Shown piece by piece: positions 9,312 through 19,973 of a stretch of DNA of 64,000 bases (its first letter is position 1; every line of letters begins with the position of its first letter). A program made the translations under genes and the position numbers. The notes beneath the pieces are model-generated. The model did no database searches and had not been told where the DNA came from. It was given only the letters and a program-made list of their open reading frames with translations. Source of the DNA: Gammaproteobacteria bacterium (GTDB taxonomy: Bacteria > Pseudomonadota > Gammaproteobacteria > Coxiellales > Coxiellaceae); NCBI GenBank assembly GCA_023266215.1, contig JAHFRQ010000004.1, positions 34,428-98,427 on the forward strand, read 5' to 3'.

Positions 9312-9954
9312 TTTAATGAAAAACTACCCACGCGTCAATCGAAATGTCACCGAACGCGCTCAAACAAAAACAGCTGAAGACAAGCGCATTGCTCAACAAT
9401 TTGGAAAAGCCTTTTTTGATGGGACACGTGATCAGGGCTACGGCGGTTTTAATTATAATCCGAAATATTGGGAACCGGTGGTTCCTGACTTTCAAAAACA
9501 CTATGATTTAAGCAGTAAAAGCAGCGTTTTAGATATTGGTTGCGCCAAAGGATTTATGTTGCATGACATGGCAAGATTAATTCCTGATATTAATATCAAG
9601 GGGATTGATATTTCTGAATACGCTATTAATAATGCGATTGAAGCAGTGAAACCTTATTGCCAAGTGGCTTGTGCGACTAATTTGCCTTTTCCTGATCATA
9701 GTTTTGATTGTGTGATATCTATTACAACTTTGCACAATTTAGAAAAACCAGCATTAATTAAAGCGCTTCAAGAAATTGAAAGAGTAAAACGACAACATAG
9801 TTTTATTACAGTGGACGCTTATCATGATGATGCAGAAAAACAGCGCATGGAAGCCTGGAATCTAACAGCAAAAACTGTATTACACGTCGATGAATGGAAA
9901 AAATTATTTCACGACGCAGGTTATACAGGCGATTACTATTGGTTTATACCATGA
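9301..9954 (+). CDS. Class I SAM-dependent methyltransferase
   Basis: A 217-residue Rossmann-fold methyltransferase. Motif I is VLDIGCAKG at residues 76-84, followed by an acidic GIDIS segment and a CVISITTLHNLE motif-II/III region. The start is a GTG with AGGGAG about six bases upstream; the ATG five codons later lacks a comparable site. The 3' end overlaps the next start as ATGA. It may O- or N-methylate a sugar or an acyl group. The target cannot be inferred from sequence. Confidence 0.8.
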   Translation: MEINLMKNYPRVNRNVTERAQTKTAEDKRIAQQFGKAFFDGTRDQGYGGFNYNPKYWEPVVPDFQKHYDLSSKSSVLDIGCAKGFMLHDMARLIPDINIKGIDISEYAINNAIEAVKPYCQVACATNLPFPDHSFDCVISITTLHNLEKPALIKALQEIERVKRQHSFITVDAYHDDAEKQRMEAWNLTAKTVLHVDEWKKLFHDAGYTGDYYWFIP

Positions 9955-10955
9955 TAATAGACAGCATAGATAAAAACGAAAAAATAGATTTATTGCACAG
10001 TATGCTGCGCATTCGCCTAATTGAAGAAGCGATTGCAGAAAATTATGGCCAGCAAAAAATGCGAACACCCGTGCATTTATCGATTGGACAAGAGGCCGCG
10101 GCTAGCGCTGCAGGATTTGCGCTTCGAAAAACAGATTATGCTGTCAGCGGACATCGCGCTCACGCACATTATTTGGCAAAGGGCGGAAATCTTAACGCCA
10201 TGATTGCTGAAATTCACGGTAAAGTCACAGGCTGCTGTCGCGGTCGAGGCGGCTCAATGCATTTGATTGATCAATCTGTTGGATTTATGGGAAGCACTGC
10301 AATTGTAGGCAATACGATTCCCATTGGCGTGGGTTTAGGGCTGTCTATTCAACTCAGTGGCGATGATCGTATAGCTTGCATTTTTTTAGGCGATGGCGCT
10401 ATTGAAGAAGGCGTATTTTATGAGTCACTTAATTTTGCGGTGTTAAAAAATCTACCCGTATTATTTATTTGCGAAAATAATTTATATTCTGTTTATACGC
10501 CATTGCATAAACGTCAGCCCATTCATCGCAAGATTTTTGAGTTGGCACGTGCCATGGGCGCACATTCAGATTGTGTTGAAGCAGGTTATGATGTACTGGC
10601 TTGCGCTGAATCACTTGCTAAAATGGCTGAAAAAGTGCGTTTAAAGCAGGGTGTGGGCTTTGTAGAAATTTATACGTATCGTTATCGCGAGCATTGCGGC
10701 CCTCATTATGACAATGATATTGGTTATCGCGCTATTTCAGAATATGAAGCGTGGCTCAAAAAAGATTCTGTTATTACTTTTCAGAAAAAATTGCTTCAAG
10801 ACAATATTCTTACCGAATTAGATTTAGAAAAAATAAATCTTGATATTCAAAAAGAAATAAAATCAGCATTTGAATTTGCAGAGCACTCTGCTTTTCCAGA
10901 TAAAAATGAAGCATTAACAGAAGAATATCAAATGGAATCACTATGCGTCAGTTAA
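9951..10955 (+). CDS. Thiamine-diphosphate dehydrogenase E1, alpha subunit
   Basis: This 334-residue protein resembles the alpha subunit of pyruvate/acetoin dehydrogenase E1. The thiamine-diphosphate motif is complete, from GDG at 147-149 to NN at 176-177. The RGRGGSMH and SGHRAH segments typical of E1 alpha are present. The ATG at 9951 overlaps the upstream stop (ATGA) and is preferred over a longer in-frame version that reads back into the methyltransferase gene. The beta subunit follows with a 13-base overlap. No E2 or E3 gene is present, so a classical oxo-acid dehydrogenase complex is unlikely. Transfer of a two-carbon unit onto a keto sugar is a plausible alternative. Confidence 0.85.
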   Translation: MIIDSIDKNEKIDLLHSMLRIRLIEEAIAENYGQQKMRTPVHLSIGQEAAASAAGFALRKTDYAVSGHRAHAHYLAKGGNLNAMIAEIHGKVTGCCRGRGGSMHLIDQSVGFMGSTAIVGNTIPIGVGLGLSIQLSGDDRIACIFLGDGAIEEGVFYESLNFAVLKNLPVLFICENNLYSVYTPLHKRQPIHRKIFELARAMGAHSDCVEAGYDVLACAESLAKMAEKVRLKQGVGFVEIYTYRYREHCGPHYDNDIGYRAISEYEAWLKKDSVITFQKKLLQDNILTELDLEKINLDIQKEIKSAFEFAEHSAFPDKNEALTEEYQMESLCVS

Positions 10956-11989
10956 CATTTACAGCCGCCATCAATGAAGCAATGCATATTGCGATGCAAG
11001 AAAATAATAAATTGGTATGTTATGGCTTAGGAACAGATGATCCCAAAAGCATTTTTGGCACAACCGATAATTTACAGCAACAATTTGGTGAGGCACGTGT
11101 ATTTGATATGCCTACTTCTGAAAATGCCATGACAGGCGTTGCGGTAGGCTTAGCCTTGGGCGGATATCCTTCTGTGATGTCTCATCAGAGACTCGATTTT
11201 TTCTTATTAGCAATGGACCAATTGGTGAATTCTGCGGCAAAATGGCACTATATGTTCGGTTCTCAAAATTCAGTGCCCATCGTTATTCGACTCATCATGG
11301 GTCGTGGTTGGGGACAGGGTCCGACGCATTCGCAAAATCTACAATCTTGGTTTGCGCATATTCCAGGCTTAAAAGTGGTGTCGCCTACTTCGGCTTATGA
11401 CGCAAAAGGCTTGTTGCTATCTAGCATTCGTGACCAAAACCCCGTTGTATTTTTAGAGCATCGTTGGTTGCACAACAGTGTCAGTGATGTGCCAGCAGAT
11501 GATTATGAAATTGAATTAGGCAAAGCTAAAATTGTTCGAGCAGGCTGTGATATTTCGCTCGTTGGCATGTCTTATATGGTGGTTGAAGCGATGCGTGCAG
11601 CAGATCATTTAGCAAAATTTAACATTGATTGCGAAGTGATTGATATCAGAACCATTCGACCACTTGATTCTGAGACTATCTTTAATTCAGTTAGAAAAAC
11701 AAAGCGTATATTGGCATTAGATACGAGCCAGCCAATGTGTTCAGTTGCCAGTGAAATTATTTCTCGTGTGAGCTGCCAATTATTTTCTGATTTAAAATGC
11801 GCGCCACAATTAATAGCCAATCCCGACAATCCAGAACCTACTAGCTTTGGTTTGACCAGACATTATCATCCAACTGCACAGGATATTGTTGAGCGTGTTT
11901 CCAAGATGTTAAATATAACAATTCCAGCCATGATTTTATCTTCAACGCCGCACGATGTGCCGGGTGACTGGTTTAAGGGGCCATTTTAA
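10943..11989 (+). CDS. Thiamine-diphosphate dehydrogenase E1, beta subunit
   Basis: A 348-residue transketolase-like beta subunit. It has the pyrimidine-binding domain (residues about 1-180, with the TSENAMTGVAVGLALGG segment) followed by the transketolase C-terminal domain (from about residue 195). It is co-translated with the alpha subunit and would complete an alpha2beta2 E1 enzyme. Its stop shares a base with the next ATG (TAATG). The C-terminal tail of about 25 residues, ending in a GDWFKGPF stretch, looks like an extension I cannot assign. The donor is likely a 2-oxo acid such as pyruvate; the acceptor is unknown. Confidence 0.85.
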   Translation: MRQLTFTAAINEAMHIAMQENNKLVCYGLGTDDPKSIFGTTDNLQQQFGEARVFDMPTSENAMTGVAVGLALGGYPSVMSHQRLDFFLLAMDQLVNSAAKWHYMFGSQNSVPIVIRLIMGRGWGQGPTHSQNLQSWFAHIPGLKVVSPTSAYDAKGLLLSSIRDQNPVVFLEHRWLHNSVSDVPADDYEIELGKAKIVRAGCDISLVGMSYMVVEAMRAADHLAKFNIDCEVIDIRTIRPLDSETIFNSVRKTKRILALDTSQPMCSVASEIISRVSCQLFSDLKCAPQLIANPDNPEPTSFGLTRHYHPTAQDIVERVSKMLNITIPAMILSSTPHDVPGDWFKGPF

Positions 11990-13026
11990 TGATTACAGCT
12001 GCGGTATTAATAAAACAAAACAGGCCGTTGGAAATTTTAAATAATATTTTATTTCCGATATTAAATAGGGGACAGGTATTAGTTAAAATTAACTTTGCAG
12101 GATTATGCCACAGTCAATTAATGGAAATAAGTGGAGAGCGCGGCGAAGATAAATATCTACCCCATTTATTAGGGCATGAAGGTGTTGGCAAAGTCGTCGA
12201 AATTGGCGAAGGAGTTACCAAAGTAAAAAAGGACGATGAAGTGATTTTGGGCTGGATTAAGGCCGAAGGCTTAGAAGGTGGCAGTTCACAATATCACACG
12301 ACAGAGGGAATAATCATTAATTCAGGCGCCGTCACTACTTTTAGTGATTATGCGGTTGTGTCTGAAAATAGATTAATTAAAAAGCCCAAGCATACTCCAA
12401 GTGAACTAGCCGTGTTGTATGGCTGCGCTATTCCAACCGGTTTGGGAATGGTGTTAAATGCCGTGCCCCATAATTTTAACGGGACTATTTGTTTTGTAGG
12501 ATTAGGTGGCATTGGATTAAGTGCTTTGTTATCAGCAAAATTAAGAAATTTTTCAAAAATTATTGCAATTGATGTCAATCCCGAAAAATTAGCTTTAGCA
12601 AAAGAATTGGGCGCAACGCATGTGATTAATCCTCTAAAACAAAACACACATCAAGAAATAAAAAACTTAACCGATAATATAGGCGTTGATTTTTGTTTTG
12701 AATCAGCAGGCTCTACGAAAACAATTGAGCTTGCATTTGAAATAATAAAGCGCGGTGGCGGACAATGTATTTTTGCATCCCATCCTGCTGCCGGTGAAAA
12801 AATTGCGTTAGATCCATTTGAATTAATCTCTGGAAAAAATATTCGCGGCACGTGGGGCGGTGAATCTATCCCCGATCAAGATATTCAACAATTTGATCAA
12901 TACTTTAAAGAAAATTTATTGCCGCTGAATAAATTAATCAGTAAAAAATATGATTTAGAAAATATTAATCAAGCAATCGACGATCTAAAAAACAAAAAAA
13001 TTGCACGGGCGTTGGTGAGATGTTGA
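11989..13026 (+). CDS. Zinc-binding alcohol dehydrogenase (MDR family) lacking the structural zinc loop
   Basis: A medium-chain dehydrogenase of 345 residues. The catalytic zinc ligands of the alcohol dehydrogenase class appear as C40, H63 (in LGHEGVG) and C146 (YGCAIPTG). The NAD(P) site is GLGGIGLSALLSAK, from about residue 167. The region around residues 85-125 that usually carries four structural-zinc cysteines contains none of them. It follows the E1 subunits without a gap, so it may reduce a ketone formed by them, for example on a branched sugar. This is inference from gene order. Confidence 0.8.
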   Translation: MITAAVLIKQNRPLEILNNILFPILNRGQVLVKINFAGLCHSQLMEISGERGEDKYLPHLLGHEGVGKVVEIGEGVTKVKKDDEVILGWIKAEGLEGGSSQYHTTEGIIINSGAVTTFSDYAVVSENRLIKKPKHTPSELAVLYGCAIPTGLGMVLNAVPHNFNGTICFVGLGGIGLSALLSAKLRNFSKIIAIDVNPEKLALAKELGATHVINPLKQNTHQEIKNLTDNIGVDFCFESAGSTKTIELAFEIIKRGGGQCIFASHPAAGEKIALDPFELISGKNIRGTWGGESIPDQDIQQFDQYFKENLLPLNKLISKKYDLENINQAIDDLKNKKIARALVRC

Positions 13027-13577
13027 TAAATACAGAAAAGATGAAACAAGAAACACCCGAGGTTTACTATCTGGTCGATGCATCGCCCTGCCTTGAGAAA
13101 AATGATTTTGATCTGCTGGTTAATCTTGCATTTAAAAGTACAAGAAAAAGAGCAAGATATTGCGCACATAAAAATAAAGACAGTGATTTGCATGATATGT
13201 TTGAAGTATTTACAAATAATACATATATGAGACCGTTAAAGCAGATATCTAAAACTTATTCTTTTCATATTATTCATGGTTGTGTCGATGTTTATTTATT
13301 CTCAGATGATGGCGACATTATTGAGGTAGTTTCTCTGGGTGATTTCCAATCTGGAAAGAGTTTTTATTTTCGACCCCCGGAAAATACTTACCGCACGCTG
13401 ATTACCAATACAGAATTTGTCATTTATCATGAGGCTACAACAGGTCCATTTAGAAAAGAAGACACTATTTTTGCACCTTGGGCACCGAGAGAAGATGATA
13501 TTGGTGGAATACGTAATTTTTATATGCAATTAAAGCGAGAAGAAGCAAATGCAAAAAGTAAGTTTTTTAGATCTTAG
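13020..13577 (+). CDS. WbuC-family cupin metalloprotein
   Basis: This 185-residue protein fits the WbuC family found in O-antigen loci: a R-x-R-x-C-x-H segment (RARYCAH, residues about 44-50), a TYMRP stretch, and a cupin core with FHIIHG and EVVSLG motifs. The C-terminus carries FAPWAPRE, as is common in the family. Its biochemical role is not known; an isomerase or metal-dependent sugar-modifying function is usually assumed. It overlaps the alcohol dehydrogenase by 7 bases and the next aminotransferase by 29 bases. Confidence 0.75.
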   Translation: MLINTEKMKQETPEVYYLVDASPCLEKNDFDLLVNLAFKSTRKRARYCAHKNKDSDLHDMFEVFTNNTYMRPLKQISKTYSFHIIHGCVDVYLFSDDGDIIEVVSLGDFQSGKSFYFRPPENTYRTLITNTEFVIYHEATTGPFRKEDTIFAPWAPREDDIGGIRNFYMQLKREEANAKSKFFRS

Positions 13578-14667
13578 AATAAGCAATGAAAATGAAAAAA
13601 AGGTTTTGTTGAAATCAATTGAAAATGTTTTTGACCACGGCCGATTTATTTTAGGCCCTGAAGTAGAGTTGTTTGAAAATAAGTTTGCGCGTCTCTGCAA
13701 TAAAAAATATGGTATTAGCGTTAATTCAGGTACAGACGCACTTTTTTTGCTATTTAAAGCGCTTGGAATAGGGCCCGGTGATGAAGTGATCACAACCGCT
13801 TTGTCATGGATAGCTACAGCCAATGCAATTGCATTAACAGGAGCTACGCCTGTATTTGCTGATATTCGGGATGATTTAAACATTGATCCAGACAGTGTAA
13901 CAAAATTAATTAATTCAAAAACGAAAGCATTGTTACCAGTCCATTACTGTGGCAGAGTCTGTGATATGTCAGCCATTTTAAGCATAGCGAAACAATATAA
14001 ATTACTGGTAATTGAGGACGCATCTCAAGCTGTTGGGTCAAGTTTTGATGGCAAAACACCCGGATCGTTTGGTGATTATGCTTGCTTTAGTTTAAACCCA
14101 ATGAAAGTATTTGCTGCTTGTGGTGAAGCGGGCATAGTCGTTGCAGATTCAGAGATGATCGCCGAAAAATTATGTGCATTACGCTATAACGGCATGATTG
14201 AAAGAGAGATATGTATGGAGCCAAGTATTAATAGCAGATTAGATACTATTCAAGCAGCAGTACTGTTGGAGCGCTTGTCTTATATTGAAAATATTGTGAA
14301 AAAGAGGCGTCAAATTGCAGATTTTTATCATGAGAATTTGTCAGGATATGTGATTATACCGGTTGAAGGTACGCATGAATACAATAATTATTATACTTAT
14401 ACTATTCGCACAGGTAATCGAAATGCCTTAATGACTTTCCTTGCAGAAAAGGGGGTAGAAACTAAAATACATCATCGATATTTAATGTCACAACAAAGAC
14501 CTTATCAAAATTTTACTTATGAGAAACCATTGGTCGCAGAAAGAATTGTGGAAGAAATTTTAAGTTTACCCTGTCATGAGAAAATGACATTTAATCAGGT
14601 TGAATATGTTTGTGATTGTATTACGCAGTTTTCGCACCAATATTCAGAAAATAAAAATTTAGTGTAG
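13549..14667 (+). CDS. DegT/DnrJ/EryC1/StrS-family PLP aminotransferase (copy 3)
   Basis: A 372-residue sugar aminotransferase. The PLP lysine is K186 within FSLNPMKVFAACGEAG, a context different from the HPLKN of copies 1 and 2. The phosphate-binding NSGTDAL motif is at residues 59-65 and the cofactor aspartate lies in VIEDASQ. Its start lies 29 bases inside the WbuC gene, suggesting coupled translation. It may aminate the product of the SDR, E1 or oxygenase steps upstream. The substrate is unknown. Confidence 0.87.
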   Translation: MQKVSFLDLRISNENEKKVLLKSIENVFDHGRFILGPEVELFENKFARLCNKKYGISVNSGTDALFLLFKALGIGPGDEVITTALSWIATANAIALTGATPVFADIRDDLNIDPDSVTKLINSKTKALLPVHYCGRVCDMSAILSIAKQYKLLVIEDASQAVGSSFDGKTPGSFGDYACFSLNPMKVFAACGEAGIVVADSEMIAEKLCALRYNGMIEREICMEPSINSRLDTIQAAVLLERLSYIENIVKKRRQIADFYHENLSGYVIIPVEGTHEYNNYYTYTIRTGNRNALMTFLAEKGVETKIHHRYLMSQQRPYQNFTYEKPLVAERIVEEILSLPCHEKMTFNQVEYVCDCITQFSHQYSENKNLV

Positions 14668-16810
<2,143 letters not shown>

Positions 16811-16814
<4 letters not shown>

Positions 16815-17500
16815 ACTTAGCAGTGATCACTGCGCGTGGCGGTAGCAAAAGAATTCCACGAAAAAATATAAAAAATTTTTGCGGGAAGCCTATTATTGCA
16901 TACTCTATTGAGGTTGCGCTGAAATCACATTGTTTTGATGAAGTAATGGTATCCACTGATGATTTAGAAATTGCAAAAATAGCCCAAGAATATGGTGCTT
17001 GCGTGCCCTTTATGAGATCAGCTGAAACCGCAAATGACTTTGCAACAACAGCTGACGTCTTGCTTGAAGTGATCGATCAATATCAAAAAAAAGGAGTGAA
17101 TCCTGAGTTTATCTGTTGCCTTTTTCCAACAGCCCCATTTATCACGACACATAGTTTAATTTCAGGATTTCGTCAACTTCAGGAAAATAAAAATATTGAC
17201 ACTATTTTTCCGATTGTACGCTTTTCATTCCCGATACAACGCGCATTACGTTTAACGAATAATCAGCTCACCTATTTTAACCCGGGGTGCGCATTACTTC
17301 GCTCACAAGATCTTGAGCCAGCTTATCATGATGCAGGGCAATTTTATTGGTATCGTGTACAAACTTGCATAAAAAATAAATTTTCACTGAACGATCGTGC
17401 GTCAGGAATAATATTGTCAGAATCACAGGCACAAGACATCGACAATGATGATGATTGGATTTTGGCTGAGATGAAGTATAGAAATAGTCAAACACAATAA
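16811..17500 (+). CDS. pseF: CMP-pseudaminic acid synthetase (cytidylyltransferase)
   Basis: A 229-residue CMP-sugar synthetase with the N-terminal CTP-binding motif ARGGSKRIPRKN (residues 8-19). The middle region (FLFPTAPF-like, near residue 100) and the AGQFYWYR segment are typical of PseF as opposed to NeuA or LegF. It activates the nonulosonic acid with CTP before transfer. It overlaps pseC by four bases. About 28 bases separate it from the following ATP-grasp gene. Confidence 0.9.
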
Positions 17501-17528
17501 CAACAGAAGTATTAAAGAGCGGTATCGT

Positions 17529-18719
17529 ATGATGCAAAAAGCAATTTGGTTAATTACAGGTGGTCCAATGCAGTATATTGCGGCCAAAAAAATCATTGAT
17601 AATGGGTACGCGCTTATTTTGTCGGACAGAAATCCTAAGGCCACCTGCGCATCACTTGCCGATTTATTTTTGGAAATTGATACTTTTGATGTTGACGCAC
17701 ACATAGCTGCCTGTAAAGAGGTGAAAAAAAAATTTGATATTAAGAGTGTTGTGACAATTGCAGCAGATTGTCATTACACAGTCGCATGCTTAGCTCAGTA
17801 TCTAAATTTGCATGGATTAGATCCAAATATTTCAAAAATATGTCGTAATAAAATACAAACACGCCAACTTTTAAAATCGATCGGCATGTATCAGCCAGAT
17901 AGTTACATAATACAGTCCTTTGCTGATGTCTCAAAATTTTTAGAGGAGAACCCAAAAAAAAATTTTGTATTAAAAGCAAGCGACAGCTCTGGAAGTCGCG
18001 GTTTTCAAATAATTCAACCTAATAAAAAACTGACAGAAAAGCAATTTGAATATACGCAGCAGTTTTGTAGTACTGGACACATTATTCTTGAAGAGCGTTT
18101 GCTTCCAGATCCAAGTCAGATCTCTGAAGCTTCTGTTGAGACGGTGTGGGTAGATGGAAAAATGTATTGGTTGAATTGGGTTGATCGAATTTTTTCATCC
18201 GATTTGAAATTCTTTCCTGCGTTTAAATTAGAATTTACACCCCCAGAAGGGATTGAACTGGGGCATGTTAATCCAGGAAGACGTGAATTTTCTATTAAGC
18301 AGACTGTAGCAAAATTAATTGAGCAGGCGGGTTGTGCACTTGGTTTGCGCCAACAAAAGGGAGGACATATTTTAAAAGCAGATATTTTTTTTTCAACCAA
18401 TGGACCTGTTATTTTGGAATTAACACCGCGATCCTCGGGTGGCTGGGATAGCAGTGGTTCGTCGCCAGCAAGAGGTGCTGATATTGTGGGTGGGATAATA
18501 CAGATGTCGCTGGGAGAGTTAGTTGATTTGAGCGCGTGGTTTCGTTATTTTCATTACCATGACGCTGAACGAACAGCTGTTGTGTTGTCAACAATATCGA
18601 AAAATGCGGTTGATTGTATCGGTAGGCAATTTACATTGGTTTCTGGTTACTCAGAAACATCAAAATTAATAGAGTTAGCATTTCAACAACTAGGAAGAGA
18701 ACAATATGTATCAATATAA
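17529..18719 (+). CDS. ATP-grasp domain protein (carboxylate-amine ligase-like)
   Basis: A 396-residue ATP-grasp enzyme, similar in layout to PurK/carbamoyl-phosphate-synthase-type ligases. It has an N-terminal pre-ATP-grasp Rossmann region (GGPMQYIAAKKI, residues about 11-22), then the ATP-binding half with FVLKASDSSGSRG near 145-157. The metal-binding end follows, with ILELTPRSSGG near residues 298-308. ATP-grasp ligases join a carboxylate to an amine through an acyl phosphate. The position directly after pseF suggests a step in, or a modification of, this nonulosonic acid. No PseH acetyltransferase is recognised nearby, so it may supply the N-acyl group instead. That is inference. Confidence 0.75.
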   Translation: MMQKAIWLITGGPMQYIAAKKIIDNGYALILSDRNPKATCASLADLFLEIDTFDVDAHIAACKEVKKKFDIKSVVTIAADCHYTVACLAQYLNLHGLDPNISKICRNKIQTRQLLKSIGMYQPDSYIIQSFADVSKFLEENPKKNFVLKASDSSGSRGFQIIQPNKKLTEKQFEYTQQFCSTGHIILEERLLPDPSQISEASVETVWVDGKMYWLNWVDRIFSSDLKFFPAFKLEFTPPEGIELGHVNPGRREFSIKQTVAKLIEQAGCALGLRQQKGGHILKADIFFSTNGPVILELTPRSSGGWDSSGSSPARGADIVGGIIQMSLGELVDLSAWFRYFHYHDAERTAVVLSTISKNAVDCIGRQFTLVSGYSETSKLIELAFQQLGREQYVSI

Positions 18720-19293
18720 TAAAAAAGCGCCATTACCCAATTTATTTGCAAGTGGAAAGAATAATAGACTTGTCTTTAAAACACAGACAGAAGAGGCGGA
18801 GGTTTTGCTTTCTGGAAAAGGAATGATCGAAAAAGTTGTGCATGATGATTTGAAAAATAACAAGCGAACTGAGATATTTTTTCAAAAATCACACCATGTG
18901 TTAGTCGGTTCTGGAAACTGTGAGAGAAACGTATACCATTTTTTGTTGCCTTCACTTCATGAGCATTTGCAATTGCGTTTGGGTATAACAATTCATAATG
19001 GTGAAGGCACTTGGTCAAGTTTGCCGCATGATTTTGAGAATCATCTCGAAAATGATTTTGAAGAAGTTTTTTTCTATTTATTATCAGGCGGATCAAAAAG
19101 AGCAATTCAAGTTGGAAGAGGGGTGTGGTCTGATGGAAGTCAAGTTGATGAAATATGGCCAATAAGTGATCGTGAATTTAGCCCAATTCCGATGGGATAT
19201 CATCCAGTCGTTGCAGAACCGGGAGTTGCAGTAAGCTACGTATGGGCCTATCTTGCAAAGAAAAAAAGATGGGAGAAAGTAAAGCATGACTAA
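18706..19293 (+). CDS. Cupin-fold protein, IolB/KduI-like
   Basis: This 195-residue protein resembles the core of 5-deoxy-glucuronate isomerase (IolB) and related KduI proteins. A WSSLPHDF segment at about residues 103-110 corresponds to IolB's WSSYPPHKHD, followed by DFEEVFFYLL. PMGYHPVVAEPG near residue 165 corresponds to PRGYHPVVAAPG. The protein is shorter than IolB (about 270 residues). The first His of the usual metal cluster is not clearly conserved. It overlaps its neighbours on both sides (14 and 8 bases). A sugar-isomerase role in the pseudaminic-type pathway is inferred. Confidence 0.65.
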   Translation: MYQYNKKAPLPNLFASGKNNRLVFKTQTEEAEVLLSGKGMIEKVVHDDLKNNKRTEIFFQKSHHVLVGSGNCERNVYHFLLPSLHEHLQLRLGITIHNGEGTWSSLPHDFENHLENDFEEVFFYLLSGGSKRAIQVGRGVWSDGSQVDEIWPISDREFSPIPMGYHPVVAEPGVAVSYVWAYLAKKKRWEKVKHD

Positions 19294-19957
19294 AACAGCG
19301 GTAGTTATTGGTGCAACTGGTAGTATTGGAAAAGCAGTATGCAATAAGCTGCAAAAATCTGGTTTTACGTTAGATCAAGAGTGGCTGGGCGCGAATCGAC
19401 CTGACGCCAGCCTGAAAAGATCTTATGAAAATTTGCCTAAAAAAATTGATGCTGCAATTTACCTGGCAGGAATAAATGTGGTTGCGAAATCTGAGGATCT
19501 CGCGGTTGAGGATTGGGATAGAGTTCATAATATTAATTTAAAAGGCGCCTTATTTTTTGCGCAGGCAGCATTTTCTGCGTTAAAAGCCGCTGGCTCATCT
19601 AGCTTTATTGTTATTTCTTCTATCATGACCACGCATCCTTATCCTGGAAGACTGGCTTACTCAACGGCAAAGGCAGGGCTTGAGGCAATGGTGCGCACTT
19701 TAGCTGTAGAGTGGGGGCAGTATGGAATTGCAACACATGCATTGCGTTTGGGTCATATGGAAGGCCTGATGAAAACAACAATCAGTAATCCGGACTTGCT
19801 AGAAGCTGTTAAAAAACACGCCCCTCTTGGAAAATTGATTACACCAAACGAAGTCGCTAATTATATTCTGTGGTTAGTGGAAAATGGATGTCAAGCAGTT
19901 TCAGGCAGTATCATTGATTTTGATCCAGGATATGTTATTAATCGATGGCCGTTGTAA
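19286..19957 (+). CDS. Classical SDR oxidoreductase
   Basis: A 223-residue short-chain dehydrogenase. The cofactor motif is GATGSIG (residues 9-15), the catalytic serine is in VISSIMT (S111/S112), and Y125-STA-K129 is intact. The C-terminal SGSIIDFDPGYV replaces the common GG-containing end. It sits between the IolB-like cupin and the NeuB-family gene, so it probably oxidises or reduces a hydroxyl of the nonulosonic acid or its precursor. The substrate is unknown. Confidence 0.8.
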   Translation: MTKTAVVIGATGSIGKAVCNKLQKSGFTLDQEWLGANRPDASLKRSYENLPKKIDAAIYLAGINVVAKSEDLAVEDWDRVHNINLKGALFFAQAAFSALKAAGSSSFIVISSIMTTHPYPGRLAYSTAKAGLEAMVRTLAVEWGQYGIATHALRLGHMEGLMKTTISNPDLLEAVKKHAPLGKLITPNEVANYILWLVENGCQAVSGSIIDFDPGYVINRWPL

Positions 19958-19973
19958 ATAATCGGAGGTATAT

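Noticed and set aside
9894..9950. Longer N-terminus for the E1 alpha gene, reading back into the methyltransferase
   Set aside because: The extra residues (Arg-rich, no family match) lie entirely within the methyltransferase gene, whereas the ATG at 9951 overlaps the stop in the usual ATGA manner.
18776..19162. 128-codon open frame on the - strand inside the IolB-like gene
   Set aside because: It is an antisense frame fully covered by a gene with clear family motifs; it has no recognisable motif of its own.
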